From Saprospiraceae bacterium (GTDB lineage Bacteria > Bacteroidota > Bacteroidia > Chitinophagales > Saprospiraceae), in NCBI GenBank assembly GCA_030728245.1, contig JANQZX010000023.1, positions 1 to 42,183 of the forward strand: a DNA stretch of 42,183 nucleotides. The letters are read 5' to 3'. How positions within the stretch are numbered: position 1 is the first letter of the stretch; each line of letters starts with the position of its first letter. The notes under the pieces were generated by a model. It was not told where the DNA came from. It saw only the letters and a list, made by a program, of their open reading frames with translations, and ran no database searches. Made by a program: the position numbers and the translations under genes. Of this stretch, positions 35,355 to 42,183 are shown piece after piece.

Positions 35355-37043
35355 ATGAATGAATTAACCTTATTGGATTGGGTAATTTTCGTGTCCTACG
35401 CTGTATTAATAATGTCCATTGGATTATGGGTATCCAGGGATAAAAAAGGACATGAAAAGAATTCCGAAGATTATTTTTTAGCAGGTAAATCACTTCCATG
35501 GTGGGCCATTGGAGCCAGTTTAATTGCAGCAAATATTTCCGCTGAACAGTTTATTGGAATGTCCGGTTCAGGTTTTGCCATAGGTTTAGCCATTGCTTCT
35601 TATGAATGGATGGCTGCACTGACATTATTAATAGTTGGAAAATATTTTCTTCCTATTTTTATCGAAAAAGGTCTTTACACCATTCCACAGTTTATTGAAA
35701 AACGTTTCAGCACTCAACTAAAAACAATATTAGCTCTGTTTTGGCTTGCTTTATTTGTATTCGTCAATCTTACCGCCGTATTATTTTTAGGCGCAAAAGC
35801 ATTAGATACTATAATGGGTAATGGTGATGGCTCCTTATTTATGATTAGCATCATTGGACTGGGCTTATTTGCTGCATCTTACTCCCTTTGGGGTGGATTA
35901 TCTGCCGTAGCATGGACTGATGTAGTTCAGGTAGTTTTGCTGATCATTGGCGGCGCAATAACCTCAATTATAGGCTTACAACAACTTACCCCAGATGGCG
36001 GAATATTAGATGGTTTGAACCATTTGGTTACCGTTGCCCCAGAAAAATTCTCAATGATTATTTCTAAAGGTGAAATAATAACACCTGATGGAAAAGATGC
36101 ATGGTGGGATTTACCCGGCATTGCTGTTTTAGTGGGCGGAATGTGGGTAGCTAACTTATATTACTGGGGCTTTAACCAATATATCATTCAAAGAACTTTT
36201 GCTGCACAATCATTAAAAGAAGCGCAAAAGGGTATTGCATTTGCCGCATTTTTAAAAATGATTCTGCCTTTTATTGTTGTTTTACCTGGTATCATCGCAT
36301 TTGTTTTAAATGCAAGTCCCGAAGGTGTTCTCATTCCAGATATGTTAGATCCTTCCTTTAAAAGGCCAGATGGTTCCATTATTAATGATAATGCAGCACC
36401 TTGGTTAATCCAGAAATATGTACCTACTGGTATAAAAGGGTTGGTTTTAGCCGCTTTAGCAGCAGCTATTGTATCCTCACTGGCATCTATGCTAAATTCT
36501 ACAGCCACCATTTTTACGATGGACATTTATAAACCTATTATCAATAAATTAGCTACCGAAAAGCAAATGGTAAATGTTGGACGTCTGTCCGCTGGTATTG
36601 CTTTGATTATAGCCATCTTTATTGCTCCAATGCTTGGTAACTTAGGTCAAGCCTTTCAATTCATTCAAGAATATACGGGCATCGTAAGTCCGGGTATTCT
36701 TGCAGTATTTGTAACCGGATTATTTTGGAAGAAAACAAAAAATAAATCGGCCATATTTGGTGTGATTGCCTCTATTCCCATCGCCATGTTTTTTAAGGTT
36801 GGTCCGAACGGATGGTCTGATTCCCCAATTTTTGTGATTTTACCTTTCATGCATCAAATGATGATAACATGTCTTGCTTCTATAGCTGTCATTGTTATTG
36901 CAAGTGAGATTGAAGGAAAAGGACAACCTGATGAAAAGCAAATTATTTTAAAACCAGGCATATTTAAGACCTCTGAATCTTTTAATATAAGTTCAGCTAT
37001 CATCCTTTTGATCTTAGCCTTTATTTACACCATTTTCTGGTAA
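35355..37043 (+). CDS. Sodium/solute symporter, SGLT-like (SSS family)
   Basis: This is an inner-membrane secondary transporter of 562 residues with about 14 hydrophobic spans. It begins LDWVIFVSYAVLIMSIGLWVS, then EDYFLAGKSLPWWAIGASLIAANISAEQF, the typical first two helices of sodium/sugar symporters. The SSS signature lies near 270-282 (YYWGFNQYIIQR), and LNSTATIFTMDIY is the conserved helix-8 region with the Ser/Thr sodium ligands. SGLT-type members carry sugars, inositol or similar polyols. No sugar-catabolic gene beside it narrows the choice, so the substrate is not assigned. It is convergent with the PorP/SprF gene, and the two are separated by a hairpin. Confidence 0.92.
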   Translation: MNELTLLDWVIFVSYAVLIMSIGLWVSRDKKGHEKNSEDYFLAGKSLPWWAIGASLIAANISAEQFIGMSGSGFAIGLAIASYEWMAALTLLIVGKYFLPIFIEKGLYTIPQFIEKRFSTQLKTILALFWLALFVFVNLTAVLFLGAKALDTIMGNGDGSLFMISIIGLGLFAASYSLWGGLSAVAWTDVVQVVLLIIGGAITSIIGLQQLTPDGGILDGLNHLVTVAPEKFSMIISKGEIITPDGKDAWWDLPGIAVLVGGMWVANLYYWGFNQYIIQRTFAAQSLKEAQKGIAFAAFLKMILPFIVVLPGIIAFVLNASPEGVLIPDMLDPSFKRPDGSIINDNAAPWLIQKYVPTGIKGLVLAALAAAIVSSLASMLNSTATIFTMDIYKPIINKLATEKQMVNVGRLSAGIALIIAIFIAPMLGNLGQAFQFIQEYTGIVSPGILAVFVTGLFWKKTKNKSAIFGVIASIPIAMFFKVGPNGWSDSPIFVILPFMHQMMITCLASIAVIVIASEIEGKGQPDEKQIILKPGIFKTSESFNISSAIILLILAFIYTIFW

Positions 37044-37051
37044 TTTTTTTC

Positions 37052-37094
37052 TAATAATATGGAGATGATATTATCTATTATCTCCATATTATTA
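37052..37094. terminator. Hairpin between convergent symporter and porP-like genes
   Basis: Bases 37052-37066 (TAATAATATGGAGAT) are the exact reverse complement of 37080-37094, giving a 15-base stem with a 13-base loop. The right arm takes in the stop codon of the porP-like gene. There is no clear T run after the stem on either strand, so it may work as a weak bidirectional terminator or only as an end-protecting hairpin. Confidence 0.45.
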
Positions 37095-38072
37095 ATACCA
37101 GCTATAGGCTATCGAAGCTTCTATAGAACTTCCTAATTGATATATTGACTTACCAAAGGGTACATCATAAGCTATTGAAATCTTAATCTGGTTGTCAAAC
37201 AATCCAATCGTTTTTCCAGCAAGAAATCCAACCTCAAAATGGGAAGTTGCATTGGAGGAAACACCGGCACCAAACCAAAAAGTCTGATTGTGCTGATACC
37301 TTACATTTCCGTCTATTACAGGTAACTGCCCAGGTAAATACCGTACCCAAGTAGATAAATCTAATATAGCTGTTTCATCACCTAAGCCAAAAAAATCAAA
37401 AGGTATATAAATTCCACCAACAGCATATATATGTCTGAATCGCTTAATAGAAAACAACTCTTTTCCTAAATCCAGTGATTTATATTTAGCAGTCAAATTC
37501 ATAAATTGTGGAAAAGAAAGACCTAAATAATATTTATCTTCATTTCTGTAAAAAATACCAATATTCAAATCAGGTAAATAAGTTGATGTAGGAATAATAT
37601 CAGGTTCTACTATTGGAAAATCAGCACCATTTATTTTTGAATAATAGTTTATCGCTCCTACAGAAATACCAAAACTTAGAAATTTCTCTTCTCTTCGACT
37701 TAATCTAAGTTTATATGCATACTGAAGATAAGCCCCATTATTTCCTAATAAACCTATTTTATCAGAAACTAGCTGTAATCCAAAAGTGCTGTTTAAATTA
37801 TTATTTACCCATTCAGCATTTAGAACATTCGTATTTGGAGCATCTTTTGCATTTAATCCAAGGCCCAGATATTGAAAACGGGAACTTGCTGAAACTGTAA
37901 AAGGATATTCAGTCAGCATATTGTTATTTGAGACAGCGGCAGGATTTATAAGGTTCCAATGGTCTCTATATAAAGTAAAAGGCGTAAGTTGTTGACCATC
38001 AGCTTCGGATGCCAAAAATAAAAAAAAGATGAAAAGTATGCGTACATACTTATTTGATAATTCCTTTATCAT
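37092..38072 (-). CDS. PorP/SprF family type IX secretion membrane protein
   Basis: This is an outer-membrane protein of 326 residues. The signal peptide spans about 1-27 (ILFIFFLFLASEADG, cleavage before QQ). The mature part starts with the family pattern LTPFTLYRDHWNLINPAAVSNN, and continues with repeated short strands such as NSTFGLQLVSDKIGLLGNNG and AYLQYAYKL. PorP/SprF proteins are barrels tied to type IX secretion; each is usually encoded beside a large secreted protein with a type B C-terminal signal, and in Flavobacterium SprF is needed for SprB to reach the surface. Here the partner lies five bases upstream on the same strand. Confidence 0.93.
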   Translation of the reverse strand: MIKELSNKYVRILFIFFLFLASEADGQQLTPFTLYRDHWNLINPAAVSNNNMLTEYPFTVSASSRFQYLGLGLNAKDAPNTNVLNAEWVNNNLNSTFGLQLVSDKIGLLGNNGAYLQYAYKLRLSRREEKFLSFGISVGAINYYSKINGADFPIVEPDIIPTSTYLPDLNIGIFYRNEDKYYLGLSFPQFMNLTAKYKSLDLGKELFSIKRFRHIYAVGGIYIPFDFFGLGDETAILDLSTWVRYLPGQLPVIDGNVRYQHNQTFWFGAGVSSNATSHFEVGFLAGKTIGLFDNQIKISIAYDVPFGKSIYQLGSSIEASIAYSWY

Positions 38073-38077
38073 AATAA

Positions 38078-41000
38078 TTATTCCATCAAATAAATGATTC
38101 CATTTTGTACTACCTTCTCATTATTTTCAATTTCACCTATTAAGGAAAAATAATAAGCGCCTGCTGGTAATTTAAGTTGGTTTTGAGATAAACCATTCCA
38201 ATTTCCCACAATTTCTCCCTTTTGTAATTGTAAAAATTCTTCCTTAAAAACTACTTTTCCCCACCTGTCCAAAATATTTAATTTAGCACTGTACATAGGC
38301 CTTGCCGCTTCAAATTTCCATACAGGATTATTGAAATTTGGCCTTAAACCAATGGTTGGGTATATTAAGGTTCTTGGGTTATAAGTAACGTTTAATATAA
38401 CTTCCGCCAGATTACAGTTATTAGTACAATTTCCAGTGGTATCTGTATTACAAACTTCATAAACGAAAGAATAAGACTGGTCTTCTGAAATATTAGGATC
38501 CCGGGAATAGGTAAAATAACCATCTTTATTAATGAAAAGGTTTCCAGAAAGGGGCTTAGATATCAAATTTATTCTTAGAAATGATGGAGGAATGTTACTT
38601 AATTCATCATTTTCAAGAAAATCAAACAAGGCCGTGTTTTTATTATCATCCAAATAAACCGTATCATTTTTTAACTTAGGTCTTGGAACATAATAGATTT
38701 TTAACGTATCAGTAATGATACAATTCCTAGTCACAACGGTCCACAAGAAATCATTTTCACCTGGTATTAATCCTTTTACCCAAGTATTTTCATTTTGTGG
38801 ATCTCCAATAATTGCTGAGCTACCTGTCAACCATTTTCCATTGGCATTTAAAGGCATATTGGCACTAATGAAAACGGAATCTTTCCCACAGATGGACTTA
38901 TCAGGTTCGGTAAAAATTTCATTAATTTCTTTAGAAAAATTTATTGGTATAGGTCCAAATGCGTTTGAAGTACATTTTTCACTATTTATACGTAGATAAT
39001 AATTGCCAATATCCTGTTTTTCAAATTTTGGAATAATGAGAGAAGGCGTTAGGGTATTAATAAAACCCGTAGGCGTTTGCCAAATATAAATGAAGCCATT
39101 ATCCTGTTTATTTGTTTGTAATATTATGCTGCTACCAGGACAAACCAAGGTGTCAGATACTGAAATCTTAATGGGTGTTTCAGGGGTTGGCAGAATTTTA
39201 ACTGGGGTACCTGGAGAAATAGAAAGACATGGATCATTTAAATCAAGTGAACCATCTGATAATTTTTTACCTATAACAGCTGATAAATAATACGTTTCTC
39301 CCACTATCATTCCCTGATAATACTTAATAATTCCAGTGGTATCCATATTTAAAATCTGATTTCCTAAATTTATACCCGGACTATTATGTAAAATAAACCA
39401 ACGACCATTATTAAGACCTATCTTCTGATTACTGGTATCGTATTTAGATTGTTTGACCTCATTTTTACAAATAGAGACCATATTCTCGTCCATTACCCCT
39501 ACTTTACCTTCACAATTACATACCAGATTTTGCGATAATTCAGCAAAACAATTATTACTATCAATGGCTGCAGCGATATATTTGCCTGCATAAGCATTTT
39601 CCAACAATAAACCCTTTTGCCCATTTGACCAGGTTACCTCTGTTGGAGAAGTACTTTTAATCTGAAGAACAATTTTTCCATTTGGCAAATTACAAGAAGG
39701 TTGATTTATTAAAGAAACATATAATTCCGGAGGTTTAATTGGGGTAACTTTAATATCTTTCCGATTTGTACATCTATTAGCATCTGTAACAGAAAAAGTA
39801 TATAAGCCATTTTTAACGAGGATACCCGGACTGCTTTGATTAGTATTCCAACTATAGATATAAGGTTTTTTTCCCAAAGTCACCATTGGGTTCAAAGCTT
39901 TTTCCTCATTTTCACATACAAAAAACTCACTGAGAATCTGAATATCCGGGCCTTTTAACAAAGTAAGGGGTAAAGAGGAAAAAGTTCGACACCCCTTAAC
40001 ATCTGTAACTTCTACACCCACTTTCTGTATAGAATCAACCGTAGGATAATCTACCTGGGATGTGGTTTCTCCACTTGCCCATTTTATTTGGTAAGGTGAA
40101 TTTCCTGATAAAATATCCACTGCAAATGAAGCAGGAGTATTACTACAATTTTCCTTTTTCCCTATGATACTAACGGTAGGATTTTCAAAAATTTTTAATT
40201 GCGCGATGGCTGAATCTTTGCATCCTTCCAAATTAGTAGCCCATACTTTTAATAATTTTGATTCATTCGCAAAAACGTCAATTTTATTAGATCTTTCACC
40301 AGTATTCCATTGATAAGTTGTTCTATTATCAGGGTCAGAAGGAATCTCAATGAATACTTTATCTGATTTACATGCTTCAAATATAGAAGGCAAAACAATA
40401 TTTGGCTTATTAAATGGCAAGATTAATAAACTATCTACTGCTATACAACCTATCAGATTCATTACTTGCAATTTCATTTTAAATGAATTGAGTACATTTT
40501 TAATAATTTGTGATTTGGTCTGTCCATCAGACCATTGATAGCTGCTGATTCCCACTTTATCCTGAATAATTGGATTAATTAACACTTCATCACCTATACA
40601 ACCTCGAATAGTATCTGGAAGAAATATTTGGGGAATCTCTTTTTTTAACTCAATAAAAGTAGATTTTTTATCTGTACACCCCATTTTATCTGAAACTACC
40701 AACGTTAAATTTGTATTTTCAGTTAAAGGGGTATTAAATTCTGCGGATCTACTGCCATTACTCCATAAATAGGAATAAGGAGCTAATCCACCTGTTACTT
40801 TTGGATTTATTCTGACAGATTCATTGAGACAATAAGTATGCGCAGCATTTAGATTTAAAACTGGTTTTTCATTTCCTATAATTTTAGAAGAAATGATGGT
40901 TTTACATTGATTTACATCTGTAATTGTTATAAAAATAATATCATCTGAATCAACAAAAAAGGTCGATTCTGGCGTTTTTTTTCCATTTGACCAGTTGAAA

Positions 41001-42183
41001 TTAAATGGACCTGTCCCTGAAATATCACTTAAATTTACTTTTACGCTATCTGCCAAACAACCATTAATGATGGCTGGTAAGGTTGCTTTGGGTGGCGTAT
41101 TTATATTCACCGTTGATTCAGCATATCCTGAGCATCCGAGTTTATCTTTTACGAGTAAGGTATATTTAGAATTACTTAATGGCTTCACTAATAAAAATTC
41201 ATCTGTGTTACCATTATTCCATAAAAAGTTTAAATCTCCCCCATTTGTTCCAATGATCGGTTTTATAATAATAGAATCACCTAAACAAATACTTGAATCA
41301 GAAGGTAAAGTAACTGATATACTTTTTGTTGTTGATACCAGAATGGATCCTTCGCCAACACAATTATTCTTATCTGTCAAGGTTATTTTATAAGTAGTTG
41401 GTATTAAAGGCATTATTGAGATAAATTTGCTGGTATCACCGGTATTCCATTTAAATTTATAGGGAAAGGTTCCACCAGAAGGTAGTGCCGTCAAGGTGGT
41501 TGATTGACCAGGACAAATGTCAAAAATACCTGATATAGAAATGGTTGGATTAGGAATTAGTGTAATACCGGATATTGCTGTTGCAATACACCCTTTTTGA
41601 TCTTTAACTCTGAGGGAAATGGCTCCAGATATGGATAATGAGGTAGTTAACGCGGCATTTGTTGAGCCATTACTCCATAAATATTCATATCCAGGTGTTC
41701 CACCACTAACAGCAGGAATTAAAGTAAATGGGGTATTTGCACAAATGATTTGAGAAGTAGGTAAAGAGACCGACGGGTTAGATCTTACATTTAAACTAAC
41801 CGTTGCAACACTTTTACACTTACTTGCATTTGTTACGGTAACTGAAACATTCGTTGAAGCAGTTGGTGTTAAAGTAATTACTGAAGCTGTGCTTCCCGTA
41901 CTCCAAGTAAAGGTATTTGATATGGTACTTAATTTTGTATCAATCGTCACCGCATTAAATTGACATACATCTAATGAAGTTGGCAAATTAACTGAAGGAT
42001 TTGAATTCATTCCTATAGAGGTAGAAGCTGTACCACTACAACCCGATGCATCTGAGACAGTCAAAGCATAAGACTGTGTGGCATTAATAGTCACAGGATT
42101 TATTGAACTTGTAGCACCATTGCTCCATTGATAACTTAAGGCTCCAGAAAAATTGGAAACCGTTGGTACTATCGTATAACTTT
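38078..42183 (-). CDS. Giant T9SS-secreted adhesin with tandem Ig/PKD-like modules (N-terminus outside window)
   Basis: At least 1367 residues are visible; the frame stays open to the window edge, so the ATG at 42094 is internal. Twelve W-[SNA]-x-[GN] motifs (WSNGS, WSTGS, WNTGD and so on) lie about 76 residues apart from base 42121 down to 39622, each in a module usually with one early and one late Cys (D..GC at the end). Then follow a second Ig-like pair (about 39000-38700), a segment like cadherin/Big_9 tandem domains (PLSGNLFINKDGYFTYSRDP) and the gliding-motility C-terminal domain: LDRWGKVVFKEE, WNGLSQ, LPAGAYYFSL, ending NGIIYLME. This is the type B T9SS sorting signal. The protein is probably a surface adhesin, with PorP/SprF as helper. 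Confidence 0.93.
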   Translation of the reverse strand, partial: SYTIVPTVSNFSGALSYQWSNGATSSINPVTINATQSYALTVSDASGCSGTASTSIGMNSNPSVNLPTSLDVCQFNAVTIDTKLSTISNTFTWSTGSTASVITLTPTASTNVSVTVTNASKCKSVATVSLNVRSNPSVSLPTSQIICANTPFTLIPAVSGGTPGYEYLWSNGSTNAALTTSLSISGAISLRVKDQKGCIATAISGITLIPNPTISISGIFDICPGQSTTLTALPSGGTFPYKFKWNTGDTSKFISIMPLIPTTYKITLTDKNNCVGEGSILVSTTKSISVTLPSDSSICLGDSIIIKPIIGTNGGDLNFLWNNGNTDEFLLVKPLSNSKYTLLVKDKLGCSGYAESTVNINTPPKATLPAIINGCLADSVKVNLSDISGTGPFNFNWSNGKKTPESTFFVDSDDIIFITITDVNQCKTIISSKIIGNEKPVLNLNAAHTYCLNESVRINPKVTGGLAPYSYLWSNGSRSAEFNTPLTENTNLTLVVSDKMGCTDKKSTFIELKKEIPQIFLPDTIRGCIGDEVLINPIIQDKVGISSYQWSDGQTKSQIIKNVLNSFKMKLQVMNLIGCIAVDSLLILPFNKPNIVLPSIFEACKSDKVFIEIPSDPDNRTTYQWNTGERSNKIDVFANESKLLKVWATNLEGCKDSAIAQLKIFENPTVSIIGKKENCSNTPASFAVDILSGNSPYQIKWASGETTSQVDYPTVDSIQKVGVEVTDVKGCRTFSSLPLTLLKGPDIQILSEFFVCENEEKALNPMVTLGKKPYIYSWNTNQSSPGILVKNGLYTFSVTDANRCTNRKDIKVTPIKPPELYVSLINQPSCNLPNGKIVLQIKSTSPTEVTWSNGQKGLLLENAYAGKYIAAAIDSNNCFAELSQNLVCNCEGKVGVMDENMVSICKNEVKQSKYDTSNQKIGLNNGRWFILHNSPGINLGNQILNMDTTGIIKYYQGMIVGETYYLSAVIGKKLSDGSLDLNDPCLSISPGTPVKILPTPETPIKISVSDTLVCPGSSIILQTNKQDNGFIYIWQTPTGFINTLTPSLIIPKFEKQDIGNYYLRINSEKCTSNAFGPIPINFSKEINEIFTEPDKSICGKDSVFISANMPLNANGKWLTGSSAIIGDPQNENTWVKGLIPGENDFLWTVVTRNCIITDTLKIYYVPRPKLKNDTVYLDDNKNTALFDFLENDELSNIPPSFLRINLISKPLSGNLFINKDGYFTYSRDPNISEDQSYSFVYEVCNTDTTGNCTNNCNLAEVILNVTYNPRTLIYPTIGLRPNFNNPVWKFEAARPMYSAKLNILDRWGKVVFKEEFLQLQKGEIVGNWNGLSQNQLKLPAGAYYFSLIGEIENNEKVVQNGIIYLME
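39590..42183 (-). repeat. Twelve tandem protein modules with a period of about 228 bases
   Basis: The tryptophan-motif codons occur near 42121, 41895, 41668, 41447, 41214, 40985, 40757, 40527, 40302, 40072, 39842 and 39622: steps of 220-233 bases, about 76 codons. DNA identity between copies looks low, so this is an old protein-level duplication, not a recent tandem array. Confidence 0.85.

Noticed and set aside
40995-41393. 132-residue ORF on the plus strand within the adhesin gene
   Set aside because: It is antisense to clearly conserved repeat modules and has no recognisable domain; it reflects the repeat codon pattern on the other strand.
39590-42183. Regular spacing of about 228 bases considered as a CRISPR or DNA tandem repeat
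   Set aside because: The copies share only protein motifs, not DNA repeats, and the reading frame is continuous.

Overview
The window is a dense, AT-rich stretch of chromosome with about 31 protein genes. The longest gap without a gene is about 160 bases (5534-5691), and I see no tRNA, rRNA, CRISPR array, insertion sequence or prophage. The source is almost certainly a member of the Bacteroidota, perhaps the Saprospiria/Chitinophagia side (inference). The evidence is a type IX secretion (T9SS) cargo protein with a gliding-type C-terminal domain next to a PorP/SprF partner, a DUF5686-type outer-membrane barrel, a DUF1573 lipoprotein, a C39-peptidase ABC exporter with the LSQGQ signature, and several promoters resembling the Bacteroidota TTTG-N19-TAnnTTTG form.

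Layout. 1-1472: end of hemE, then accD. 1477-5533 (minus strand): acs, an unrecognised protein with protein-kinase-like motifs, and a MoeB/ThiF-rhodanese fusion, tightly linked. 5692-11717 (plus): a lipoprotein, pgi, a glycerol facilitator, glycerol-3-phosphate dehydrogenase and a class-V aminotransferase-fold enzyme. 11771-18410: smc, convergent with a 1030-residue AsmA-like protein. 18462-21472 (plus): RNase D, a fused two-domain ABC ATPase and a small membrane protein. 21469-23299 (minus): fmt and a metallo-beta-lactamase-fold hydrolase. 23376-27663 (plus): an alpha/beta hydrolase, a C39-peptidase ABC exporter and a HlyD-type adaptor, almost without gaps. 27816-28640 (minus): yajC and a DUF1573 lipoprotein. 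28744-31031 (plus): a GH15 glycosidase overlapping shikimate kinase. 31026-33689 (minus): folE, a short-chain dehydrogenase and an outer-membrane barrel. 33837-37043 (plus): lpd and a sodium/solute symporter. 37092-42183 (minus): a giant repeat adhesin, cut by the window end, followed by its PorP/SprF partner.

How the genes work together. Much of the window is housekeeping: haem, fatty acid, acetyl-CoA, glucose-6-phosphate, glycerol-3-phosphate, chromosome segregation, initiator tRNA formylation, pterin and aromatic synthesis, and the E3 of 2-oxoacid dehydrogenases. Three groups look more specialised. The first is acs, kinase-like protein and MoeB-rhodanese. The second is the hydrolase and peptide-exporter operon, whose substrate is not visible. 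The third is the T9SS adhesin/PorP pair, in which twelve modules repeat every 76 residues or so. Convergent gene pairs are separated by palindromes or hairpins (1464-1485, 27763-27801, 37052-37094), and lpd has a textbook intrinsic terminator.

All functions are read from motifs and remembered family features; no database search was run. Residue positions are approximate unless single residues are named.
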